DNA of 64,000 nucleotides from Trichaptum fuscoviolaceum (Eukaryota > Basidiomycota > Agaricomycetes > Hymenochaetales > Trichaptaceae), in the NCBI GenBank assembly GCA_910574455.1, contig CAJSYZ010000005.1:6200001-6264000 (forward strand), read 5' to 3'. Within the stretch, counting starts at the first letter, position 1. Every line of letters starts with the position of its first letter. The translations under genes and the position numbers were made by a program. The notes beneath the pieces are model-generated. The model was not told the origin of the DNA. It ran no database searches and worked only from the letters and a program-made list of their open reading frames with translations. This document shows positions 44,420 to 54,711 of this stretch, in pieces.

Positions 44420-45690
44420 TCAACTCGGGATTAATCCTCCATCTATGGCGAGAGTCTGGCCTGCAGAATGTAGAAGTACGTCAGCTGTCCGTGGGCTCAA
44501 TTTCGATGGTATCGACTTACCTGTGATGAAGTACGATTCTGGCTTTACTAGATATGATACAACACCCGCAACTAACTCGGTGGATCCGATAGGTGCGTTG
44601 TCACCGAGGCCCAACTTCTATTTACCCAAGCGTCATTTCAGCTCTTCGCCAGATGAGTAGACATGGGCAGAAATACCTGACACGCTACCTGTGCCTTCTC
44701 CAAATCGGTACCTTTCTCGCCCTCCAGCAACGGAAGAACTAGTCATGGTTTAGAAAGATTGCTTCAGTTCGATCATCCACTGCAATGGACTCACTTATCG
44801 CCGTAGGTATGATGCCTGGAGCATATGTATTGGCAGTGATTCCGAAGCTTCTGAGCTCGATTGCTAGAAGTACAGAGGATTACGTTGGCTCAAACCGATA
44901 TACCAATGGCTTTCCTTACCTGCAGTCTGGGTCACTCCGCGCACAGCGAACTTCGAAGCAGAGTATCCTACTAAGCCCTGGGTGCCTTTAGAACAAGGAA
45001 CACAGGTGAGTATCTTCTGCATCGTTGAAGTTACTATATCTGCTATCACCTTGTCTACCGCAGATTGATGAAGCACCTAGAGGAATGGACCATCAAACCT
45101 TGCTGGTGCGTGATCACGAACAGAACAGAATTCTGAGCATACCAATCAACCGACCGCCCTTTCCTTGTTTAATCATCTGAAGTGCTGCATGCTTATAGGA
45201 TAAGAACACGCCACGAACGTTCACTGATAAGTGCGCATCCATTTGCTCAACAGGCGCTAACCGTCATCCATCAACAAAGTCGTCAGGTTTGAATATGGGT
45301 ACTCGAAACACTCACTTTGGACGAGCGGTGCCGCTGCGGCGATACCGGCATTCGCAACCATCTGGTTTTGAAGAGTAAGGAGGATTATGAAGAAAACATG
45401 ATAGATCTGCGTACGATGTCGACACTCCCGAGTTCCTCTGCAGTCTTTGCGACCAAAGCTTGCACATCGTCTTCCTTGGTCACATCTGCTATGACTCCGA
45501 TAGACCTCCTGCCCTTCTTCTTGATCTCCTCGACGACTTCGTCGATCTTGGTGGACTCAGAAGCAAGGTCAGTGATCACGACGTCGATCCCATCATCCGC
45601 AAGCCGGTGGGCGATGCTGTAACCAATGCCTTTGGCAGAGCCAGTGACAATAGCGACGCGAGGCGTGTATCCGCTGGGGTCTACTACCAT
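44420..45690 (-). CDS. SDR, acetoin/diacetyl-reductase-like, copy 3
   Basis: Nine exons: 45415-45690, 45316-45361, 45143-45256, 45059-45076, 44920-44985, 44795-44863, 44689-44738, 44521-44617 and 44420-44460, giving 258 aa. Motifs are TGSAKGIG, MVANAGIAA, the active-site YSASK and AIDGGLIPS. The N-terminal DPSGYTPRVAI is almost identical to copy 1, and both copies carry an extra intron just before the active-site exon (66 nt in both). It is therefore closer to copy 1 than to its neighbour copy 2, despite opposite strand and 13 kb distance. Confidence 0.9.
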
Positions 45691-45743
45691 ATTGCAGCAG
45701 AGAAGGGGAGGATTACTGCTCAACTGTTGTCGAAAGGCGTGCA

Positions 45744-45750
45744 ATTTATA
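45744..45750 (-). promoter_or_regulatory. TATA box of SDR copy 3
   Basis: TATAAAT on the minus strand, 54 bp upstream of the ATG, mirrors the spacing in copy 1. Confidence 0.6.
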
Positions 45751-46325
45751 CTGCAGTACTGCGCAGACCTTTCACGAGGCATTCAGGATCTTACCGCGAA
45801 GGGGTCCAAGGCAGATTTTACTGCCGTTATGTTATTTCCTAATCTCTCGCGTGCTCAACTACAAGGAAAACAATCGTGACTGCTTAAAGCTCATTTCGAG
45901 CTCAGCCATTAGCTCAGTCGTGCCCGGAGTTGAGCCATAACCAAAGCGAATCTCGTCCAAGAATGAGTCGAGACTCTGAGAGATCAAACCATGTATCAGC
46001 CTTGGTCTGGCACATCTTCAAGGACATGCAAGAAGGCTCAGCCTTGTTATGTGGCCGATGTCTGAATTTGATTTTGCGGACCCGTGGTGGTGAGATGACC
46101 GTGCCTCACATTCATCCTGAGTGCGGTCGGGGCCGCACGGGTTTATTCTTTGTGATCCTTTAACCCGCGGGAAACGTGAGTTAAGGTCTCATCTATTTAC
46201 AATGTTCAACAACGTAGTTTTAGATATGGCTAAACATTTTCAATGCCAGATCTGAAGTGGCTTGTCTGCCAATGACAAAGACTCCCAGACCACGATCTTC
46301 GGAGCGTACTCAATGTTCATGCATA
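45751..46325. other. Intergenic, nothing recognised
   Basis: A 77-codon plus frame at 45930-46163 has paired cysteines and histidines (CGRCLNL, PHIHPECGRG) but no context that supports a gene. Confidence 0.45.
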
Positions 46326-47074
46326 CTAATTGCATGCATGAGGTGCGCAGGTAATAATGAGCAAGCATGCTACATATTTACCATCTGTCTTAAGATCTGA
46401 AGAAAGCAAAATTAATGTATATTGGTTTAGGAATGGCAGATCAGACAGTTGCCTGCAAGATGCTTCACTCTCAAGTTGTGCCATCCGCCGTGCAATGCGC
46501 CATCGTTTGAAACAGCTACATTTCCAGGAGAAGGCAAAAGGGGGCCCACATCTCCGACACCTTTTCACGCGATATTGGAGTTCAAGATCAATTTTGCCCG
46601 GAAAACAGTTCAATGTATACTCTCTGGCAGCATTCTATGTTGGAAAGGGGAAGATAAGGTTTTGTAGTGTCGTACCATGGAAGGGTTTGATTAACATACC
46701 TCCAAGAATGTATTTTTGATGCTCGGCCTCTCCTCAAGCCTACGAGCCAGCTTTCTGAGCTTTACGTATTTGAAACTGTTGTACAGCTCATATGCACGCA
46801 CACCCACCCCCTTCCCATACTTCCCGAAGATGTCGTTTCTGAAGAGTAGTCCGATCCTACAAAACCAGGGAGAAATTGCGATATATGCGATGGTGAAATC
46901 ATTTCCGATAGCATATAACACGTCATCCGAAAGAAGTGCTTGGATGAAATCGAGTGCTTTAAAGACTGGATTAATTCCATCCCGACTTTTAGACACTATA
47001 CACTCCTTCCATGCAGAGAAGATCGCAATTTCAGTCGTGCTAGCAAAGGTATGCGCAGTATATCCGTCACGCAA
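46326..47074 (-). pseudogene. Glutathione S-transferase C-terminal relic
   Basis: A 127-codon stretch resembles the all-helical C-terminal domain of fungal GSTs. Recognisable pieces are a YAIGNDFTIAYIAISPW segment (compare the usual GDxFTIADA), NDIFGKYGKGVGVRAYELYN and RLEERPSIKNTF. The last is a frequent way for GST helix 8 to end. A stop lies three codons upstream, and the N-terminal thioredoxin fold that binds glutathione is absent. A possible downstream exon (from NAAREYTLN) continues into a Cys/Arg-rich tail unlike GST. Best read as a 5'-truncated duplicate. Confidence 0.6.
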
Positions 47075-48319
47075 TAGGAATTATTGCAGAGGCTTCGCGA
47101 TATTGACGGGCGTGCAGTCATCTTATTATCAGTGGAGCAGGGGTGTAATTGTCCTTGAGCAAATGCCGTGAGCCTTTGAACGAACCCAGCTTGTCATGTC
47201 TATCGTTATTGAATGCGATTTCAGAGAGATAGATACGTACGTACTGAACTCGCGCTTACACATATGAGTCATGACTACCTTTGCCAGTGTTTCACAATGG
47301 CCACTGGCAGGAGGAAGGGGGTATGGGGACTCGGAAAGAGCCATCAGAATCACCAACCAGTATTGTGTATGGCACGTTCTCCAGAGGTTCTCAAAGCAGT
47401 GGCATCGCAGCGCAGGGAGAACTGAGTTATGAAGTCATGTTTGAGACTCCCTTTGCACCAGACATGTAGAAAGAGCCTATGACTTGAAAATGAGATGCCT
47501 TCCCGACTTCGGAACTGGTATCGTGTTGACGATGAGCTTGCGTCTCAAAACACCAGACGATTCCAACATGAATAGCATCCGGTGGCGGCAAAGAGTCATT
47601 TAGTTAGCCGAATGCGCCTTCAATTCGGATTTTGCAATACTTCAAGAGCTACGGTATTGTGCAGGTCGTGTCCAGAGTTCAAGTCGTAGTCCCGTAGTAC
47701 CAACAATAGTCCCCAATTCCAAACCGAGGGTACTTATCGTTCTACTAGTAGTAGTAGTACTAGTAAGCACATTTGCCACTGCAATCGCCAACTTGAATAA
47801 GGTTAAACCGTGGGAGCGTGAGGAATCGGACCTCATCTCAACAGCGACGATAGGATGAAGAAATCAAGATTTTTGCAACTCTCTCCCATCTACAGATCGA
47901 TGATATCGCGGTATTCAATTCGAGCCCTTGTTTCTTTTACCTACCTTACAGTAAGGTGAGATGTTGCCTAATAGTAACGAACGCTTTTGCCAATTGAGCT
48001 TGCGGCTGAGAACCCCCGGATGTCCGCAGATCTAAGTCCATTTGGAGTGGTAGCCCGGGCCTCTAATATAGACGTACAATTCTCCTGGTGATTGCGAGTT
48101 TGGATAACGGATGTACCGCATAATGCTCTTCATCGAAGTGTCCTCTGACGGTCGCTTGATCTCCTGAAGTCTTGAAGAACACCGTTCAATGCCAACACGT
48201 ACAGTGACATCACATCAATCATCTTTCTCTTATACAAGACTCCAAGGGGTTATTTCCTCTACAGATAAGCATAAGCAAGATAATAAACAAGGATAACTTA
48301 GAGATCAACATAAAGATAG
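47075..48319. other. Gene-poor interval
   Basis: 1.2 kb with only short frames. A CTAGTAGTAGTAGTACTAGTA microsatellite-like stretch is at about 47,743-47,763. The missing half of the GST relic is not evident here. Confidence 0.5.
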
Positions 48320-50583
48320 CTAGAAGTTGATCTGTTGTTTCAACCAGAAGGAGGCCACTTTCCCCATTATAAGTGGATGGAAAAGAGCAGTTGGAGGAGC
48401 GAGGAAGCAACGGACTTTCCAGAGCGCTGCATTAACTTGCTCATCCTGCTCACGCCGAGACAAAGTAAGCTCTTGATCTACTATTTGTATTATGGGAAAG
48501 TGGCTGACCGATAATGAGAGTTGCACAACGGTGCTATCGTAACGTGCCTTGATAGCACCATCGGATAGCTTCTCTCCCTCGATAGGAGTCGTAAAGCTCG
48601 ATCGATAGTCTTAGAAAATACGTATAAGCCAAAACATCATAACAATAAGACGACGGGAGCGTACCAACTGGTTTATTTGAGTTCCTGTTGAAACACAATA
48701 TTAGAATCGCAAGATTCTAAGGGGGAGAACGCCTTCTTACCATATTCCGGAAATTCTCCCGCTGTGTTTCTTGAAGAACTCATATCCGAAGTCTGGTAAT
48801 ATTTGAGTCGAGCTGTAGAAACGAGGTGATCGCAGTATGCTGTCGAGAGTAATCGCTCCTATGGCGGCCTTGCTGCATCCTTGGCTGTTATTGAGCAGAT
48901 GTATAAAACACACGATATATTAACGGGCCATTCCCTAATAATTAGAAGTTCAAGACAAAGCTTACCCATATGACGGGTTCACACGCATCACCGAGTCACC
49001 GAGAGCAACGAAATTAGACGGGATATATGGACCTTTATCATAGCGAATCCACGATGAAGGTGCTGATGAATAAACAAACTTAGGATGAGGGACGTGGACT
49101 ATCGCGCATGAATGGAGTTCTTACGGAAGGGGACATCGCTACTTTGCACCGGACCCTCGTACTGAAGGAGAATATCCAATATATCGAAGAGCCACGACGG
49201 TAAAGGATCTTCTGCATGAATAGCGAGCCAGTAGTCCTTGATTTCAAAAATCGAGTCAGGAGTCGGTGGATCGTCGCATCCGATAAATGAAATCTCAACT
49301 AATCAATCATGGATCAGTGACTTGTGCGAGTTCAAGACAAGGAACACGTACTGCGGTGCCCTTCAATCCGATTTACAACGAAGTTGCATCTCCTCATTCC
49401 CATCCTAGGAACGTAGTAGAAGATGACACCTGCCTTATCGTATCCTCCAGGAATAGGTAGGCGTGTACGAGAAGAAATAGGGATGTAGAACCGGAATGCC
49501 TTATACCGTCCCCTAGTCTTGTACTCCAATCGCAGTTTTTCGAAGGGGATCGAACCGGGCCTCGCAGATACAACCCCACTTTGAATGATATGTCTCAGCC
49601 ATCTCAGTCCCACTTGAGATGGGCCGGAGCAATCTGCGAGAAGGTCTATATTAAGAACCAGACAGTTCGAGAGCATCGCGCTCACCTATGACTAGTGATG
49701 CACGGATTTCCTCTTCATGTCCATTGTGTGCGCGTACCATGACGGACTTTATGACTGATGAGTTTTCGGCAGTCTTAAGTCCAGTTGCTGTGCCTGTAAG
49801 CCATCGAATGCGCCTGGAGGACTCTCGGACGAGACGACGCAGCAATCGTTCATAATTCTCCCGGCTCATGAAGATTCCATCCACGTCTCTCAAGTTCTCA
49901 AAAGCTTCAAAAGGAATTCGCATGACATGTCCACCATACGCGTGTGTATTGTATTCATGAGGAAGTATGCTAAGGAGTTATTGAGACAAATCACCGACTA
50001 ACAGAAGGAAGAAGTAACGCTCACCGTGCATCGGTCTTCTTCGCCTCTTTATCAAACTCTGGGAAGAGGCGACGTAAGCCTCGAAGGTGGATTGGTTGGA
50101 AGCCTAACGCAACGTCAGATTGTCTTTGAAAAAGGAGTGAACCCTTACCATGAGAAGAATTATATTGCACAACCCTCTGACGTGGTGTAGTTGAGACGCC
50201 GTCCTTTCGTTCACCATTTTCGTCATAGAGGGCTTCCATGCCCTTGTCTCCATTGGTCCAAACTTCTGGTTCGATAACTAAGACATCCTCGAAGTGGTCT
50301 GCACAGACACGCGCTGTCCAGAGGCCAGCAATGCTAATCATATTCCGTTAGCTGCTTACACGGATTTATATAACGATGTAGCGACTGACCTTCCGCCAAC
50401 GACGACTGCAGTTCCTTTAATCCTTGACTGATCTGGCCTCGACACCCCAAGCTTCGGCAGATCACTTAGTACGGTCATCTTGCGAGTGAAGTACTTATGC
50501 AGGAGTGTACCGGCTATCTTCCAGCATGGTAGGAGAAGAGCTATGGAGCCAAGCATGACTTCGATGAAATTTGATGGTCCCAT
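48320..50583 (-). CDS. FAD-dependent oxidoreductase / monooxygenase-like
   Basis: Nine exons: 50390-50583, 50025-50333, 49686-49969, 49352-49645, 49125-49298, 48966-49062, 48741-48884, 48665-48684 and 48320-48609, giving 601 aa. An N-terminal hydrophobic segment (VMLGSIALLLPCW) is followed by the dinucleotide-binding VVVGGSIAGLWTARV and an acidic strand end VLVIEPE. LLADCSGPS and the second FAD motif VALGDSVMRVNPSYGQGCSK are as in p-hydroxybenzoate-hydroxylase-fold flavoproteins. Substrate unknown. Relatives occur beside natural-product genes, but I see no synthase here. The two-intron region around the 20-nt exon 8 is consistent in phase. Confidence 0.88.
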
Positions 50584-51182
50584 TGTTCTGCTAACTCAAA
50601 GTTAACTCAAACGGCTGGAGTAAGTCTGGTGTAGCTCAAGATTCCTGAGGTGGAGTAGCTCATTTATCTGAGTTCAACGACAAGAGGCACCAGGGCAAAC
50701 TTGAAGCACCCTATATTATAGAAAGGTCGATCGCAACTGCCGTCTCTCTGCAACCTGTAGAATGGAGGAGTAGCAAAATGCAGATTGAAATCGGGCGTTC
50801 AGCTTGCGCTAAAATCCAAACATAGAAAAGACTGAACCTCACTGTTGTCGAATATTTTGGAGGTTTCAGATGTGATTGCGGAATACGATGCAATAGGGGT
50901 TGTAGCGCCAATTGTATTTCCGTGGAGAGTTCTATAGGATTTCTGAGAAGAGGATTGCATAGAGCGAGGCATTAGCGAGTAAGAGACTGCATCTCGCTAG
51001 CGTATAACCACCTCTCTCCGAAGAGTTGCGCCGTATCGTCGGTTCTACTTCTATGCGACATCTCTGGATGAGCAAGGTAATAGCTGACTCGATGTCATCA
51101 CGACGCCCAGTATCAGAGTGTAGATCTAAATCCAGATAGTAAGCGTATTGGAGATAGTCTCTTCAGCAAGATAAGATTCCTG
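50584..51182. other. Promoter / intergenic
   Basis: Upstream of the FAD gene. No gene seen. Confidence 0.5.
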
Positions 51183-51400
51183 CTAGTTGTTCGCGAAGAC
51201 GACCTTGGCTCGCCTCTTCTGCGCTCCGAAGGTGGCTCCTGCGTCCTGACAACGTATCGTCATCAGGCCAATTCTGTTGGTTGGGCTAGCCGTCAAGTTC
51301 CTCAAGCTCGTCCAACCAAAATTACCCGGAAGAACTGTCATATGCGTTAACATCTTGCTAAGAACGCAGCCAATAGCCCAGATGTGAGTCTCCCGCCGTG
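51183..51400 (-). pseudogene. Protein-kinase fragment (subdomain IX)
   Basis: A minus-strand frame contains RRETHIWAIGCVLSKMLTHM. This matches the D-x-W-S-x-G-C-x-x-x-E-M helix of CMGC-type kinases, with the invariant Asp replaced by His. A VLPGN segment in the position of PLFPG follows. No ATP-binding or catalytic-loop motif is found nearby. A very small relic; similarity is limited to about 25 residues. Confidence 0.35.
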
Positions 51401-51497
51401 GTGACCACTATGCAGGGTTTGATTGCACGGGTCGTATTCCCGGGCCGTCGTTCACAATGGTCTGTGGCAGGCCTGTACCTATGCTTTCGTCCACGGC

Positions 51498-52958
51498 CTA
51501 CTCGTCTTTGAGTATATCATTTAGCGGAGTGTCCTTCTCAAGCTCGCATTCGATCTCGTCGAGAGTACGCAAAGCCATGGTGGTGGGAAGAGAACAGGTT
51601 TGCGCTTGGGCGTTGGCGGCCGCCATTGAACGTTGCCGGATCGGAAGTACTATTCCGTCCTCAGTCTCAGACATTTCCAATACCACTTTCGTCGTCCAGA
51701 TGCTGAATCCGTGATAGATATGTCTGTACAGTATTTGAACACAATTTTTATCTTCAACTTGAAAGCTAATTAGAAATACTAACCACGAATGTGGACAAAT
51801 GTACAGTAATGAATTGAGCTCTGGTACAAAATTACGTTGATAGATCTTTCTTAGGCCAAGGTATGTACTGAAACGTCGTTGATTTCCCTTCGCCCCGACG
51901 GTGAATAAGATAGTAGCAGTTGTTGCATACGGAGGTGAGCCGAACCTCACGAAGGTCGGACAAATTTTATCTCCATTTACCACGACACCCATGCGTCTTG
52001 CGAGCTCAACTAACTCAGACTTAACTTCCACTCCCGTCAACATGGTAAGATTTTCGAGCTGTGGTGCAAGAAGTAGTATCCCTCGAAGGTCCTTAGGATC
52101 AAATGCATCGACGTTGATTCTCAATTCGGTCAAGCCAGGTCTTGACCTTGTCAAGAATCTGACGATCCAACTCCAGTCTTGACAATCTATCGGGATATCC
52201 ATCCAAGCTCTTTCGTGGAAGCTCAGTTCTAACTCTTCGAGGGCAGGCGCTGTGATGCAGTCCAAGAAGTTCCGGGCCGCAGGAACGCTGCCGCCAAGAG
52301 TCAAGTGTCGGAGATTCAGCATTACTTCAGACTGAAAGTAGTGTCCACGTTCGACGATGAAACGCGGAGACAGAGCAGTGAAGCTTACTCGCGAAAGGTG
52401 TGAAAAAGCTCCGTGCGCTAATGAAACTAATGGTCCCTGATCGAATGGGCCAAAGGAATCCATGGAGCACGCCGCATCTCCCAAGGTAAAATAGAGGTAT
52501 CGAAGTGTTGATGGCTTCTGCAATCCCACATCGGGTCCACTTTCGCGCGACGAGATATCTGCATACAGACGTTGCATATCAACTGAAAGGTGTAAATTCC
52601 TGGCATGAAGAACATCAATCTGATCTAACATGTTCGGATCAAGTGCGAGGACGTGGCGCCCGTTGACTAGTCGGGGGAGACACAAGTAGTGTGCCCTCCA
52701 TCGCCTGAGCATCTCATCCGTATCCTCGAGATGCCTGTTCCGATCCCCTATAACCACGAACCCGCCCGCTTTCAATCCTCTGGCCCTCAATTGCGCGTCC
52801 AGGTATTCGTGCGATGGTGTCAAACTAGCCTTGAACTCTGGTCGGATAAAGATATTCCATAGTTTGAGTGTGGATGTCGCCACGTCCCTCCAGCGACGAC
52901 TAACTTGTGAGATGTTAATCGATGCTTGATCAGCACGGCCAAGGAGACATTTATCCTC
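51498..52958 (-). CDS. F-box/LRR-type hypothetical protein, 5' end unresolved
   Basis: An open frame of 461 codons from its first ATG (52883). Similarity to basidiomycete F-box proteins begins upstream of that ATG, with ISQVSRRWRDVATSTLKLWN, where the helix after the F-box lies. The frame stays open to an acceptor-like site at about 52958, so a first exon holding the F-box proper may be missing or lost. The body has irregular leucine-rich spacing (LRHLTLGGSVPAARNFLDCI, ALEELELSF, GLTELRINVDAFDPKDLRGI, LENLTML), as in this large family. Such proteins select substrates for SCF ubiquitin ligases. The stretch near 51,760 (PHSWLVFLISFQ) may be an unspliced intron. The preceding DNA is the FEN1 pseudogene on the same strand. 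Confidence 0.6.
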   Translation of the reverse strand, partial: EDKCLLGRADQASINISQVSRRWRDVATSTLKLWNIFIRPEFKASLTPSHEYLDAQLRARGLKAGGFVVIGDRNRHLEDTDEMLRRWRAHYLCLPRLVNGRHVLALDPNMLDQIDVLHARNLHLSVDMQRLYADISSRESGPDVGLQKPSTLRYLYFTLGDAACSMDSFGPFDQGPLVSLAHGAFSHLSRVSFTALSPRFIVERGHYFQSEVMLNLRHLTLGGSVPAARNFLDCITAPALEELELSFHERAWMDIPIDCQDWSWIVRFLTRSRPGLTELRINVDAFDPKDLRGILLLAPQLENLTMLTGVEVKSELVELARRMGVVVNGDKICPTFVRFGSPPYATTATILFTVGAKGNQRRFSTYLGLRKIYQRNFVPELNSLLYICPHSWLVFLISFQVEDKNCVQILYRHIYHGFSIWTTKVVLEMSETEDGIVLPIRQRSMAAANAQAQTCSLPTTMALRTLDEIECELEKDTPLNDILKDE

Positions 52959-53109
52959 CTACGCCGTCCCTGCCTCTGGCAGGAAAACACACAGAGTAGC
53001 CTGGGATGGTTACGAGACTAAGTAAGTTGCCCATTAGATAGCGCCGTCAGAGCCAGCGGTCCCATAAATTGCGACTGGCTTGTGAGTCCAGGAATGGTTG
53101 ACCTTTAGT

Positions 53110-54458
53110 TAGAGTTGTTGGAACTTGTGGGTAATCTTTTCCCTCAGTTTGACATAGTAAAGAACCCGTCCAGCCGTCCCACTGCGATGCTTGCAGGAAT
53201 TCGACTGTTCCTCTCAGCTGTTAAAAGGATTGAAACACCAAATAATTGAAATCCTTCTCAGTGAGGAGGAACTGCACAAGCCCATCCACATCAGGCGCTT
53301 TTCATTCAAGCTAAACACAACTTAGAGAGTAAGTTAACCTGTAATGAAGAAAAAGGTCGAACCTCTAGCTCGTCTATGAGGGTCACGTCCGGCCTTTCAA
53401 ACAACTTCTTTGCTTGTTCCCATGGCCACTCGTCTGGAGTTTGTACGCCTCTTTTCTTTTCTTTTCTTTTCCTTGCCTTCTGCACCATCCTCTGTGGCCG
53501 CCGCTCTGGTACGGTCACATTATATGATTAGTAACATAGATACTGAACTATGGTTTGGACGTATACGCACTTCTCTCGAAGATGATAACTAAATTCGCGG
53601 CCTAGCTTGAGGACAGACTTCGGGCCTATGCCTTTGATCAGCTTAAAATAGTCACAGACAAGGAAAATACACAGGTCAATAAACTACATCAGGTAAGTAA
53701 TTAGAAATCAGCAAATGAAACTTCTGCGAGGGGATGATACTTCACCTGTGACATGTCCATCTCAAGCCCTTCGAGTGCCTTCTGAAGATTAATCTCGCTG
53801 AGGGGCTGCCGCTTGGCGTCGAAAAATGAGAGGTGTCGAGACAGGGTGGGTGCATTGAACGTTAATGTATCCATATCTTCTGACGCTGCAGCATACACCT
53901 ACGGACCAATGTGAATATCGTATGAGAGTTGGACACAGAATGTGCATTACCTTGAGTGGCTCACACTTGTCGACGACCGAAGCTGTCCACGTCAATAATG
54001 CATACCAGATGATTGGAAAGGAACTATTTACCAGTCTGTTTCGCCTCTTCAGTTCCCTCCTTTGCCTCTTCCTGTTTTTCAAACCGGTTCGGGGGGTGCT
54101 AAATATGGCACAATTTAGATGAAATAGACAGAGAACGGACTATCACAGTTTACAACGCCAAGCTTCAGTTCTGGTGATATACCATCGAACACATACATTG
54201 GCTTGATTTCGTTCTCGAATATCCGTATTGTTCGATAGAAAAAGCCTATTAGATGACCAGTTCCATAGCGTTCAGCACGTTCCTAGTCTTCAGTGCTGCA
54301 ACCTATTCCCCTCGTGAATTCACCAGCATCGTTTGATATGAGTTCACCATTTTTTGTCGAACGGCGGAAAGGAATGCATCAAAAGCGATTTTGCGCACAA
54401 ATAGCGTCTTAGCTTCTTTTTTGTGAGCACGGTATGATGCGAAACCTTGAATACCCAT
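53110..54458 (-). pseudogene. Broken copy of flap endonuclease FEN1/Rad27
   Basis: Pieces of FEN1 appear in native order on the minus strand. They are a start at 54456-54458 (MGIQGF) with KTLFVRKIAFDAF; then, one frame off, [60 protein letters not shown] followed by a stop; and [17 protein letters not shown]. These continue with [54 protein letters not shown] and PDVDGLVQFLLTEKDFN. The functional enzyme removes 5' flaps in lagging-strand synthesis. Here there are frameshifts, an in-frame stop, and loss of the segment with the PSEAEAQCA active-site region. Intron-like gaps are retained, so it is a DNA-level duplicate and not a retrocopy. Confidence 0.85.
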
Positions 54459-54711
54459 GTCTTAGGTATCTCGAGCTCAGGTAGACGACTCGGACGTAGT
54501 GTTCAAGTTGCAGATTTCAGTGCCCACCACGGTGTAGCCTCAGGCTGAGGCTTTGTCAGCTGACTGGCAGCCTGAGCTGCTTTATTTGGACAGCCAATCC
54601 TTTCCCGTTACTGGCAATGATTGCGAGCGACACGACAGTCGTGCGCACGCCCACCCTCCTACTTTCTTTCTCCTCAGTCCCCGCCCGAGTCCTCATCTAC
54701 AACACCTGAGG

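Noticed and set aside
48450..48500. An additional intron in the last exon of the FAD oxidoreductase (GTCAGCC ... AATAG)
   Set aside because: Splicing it would create a stop, whereas reading through stays in frame to the conserved C-terminal segment.
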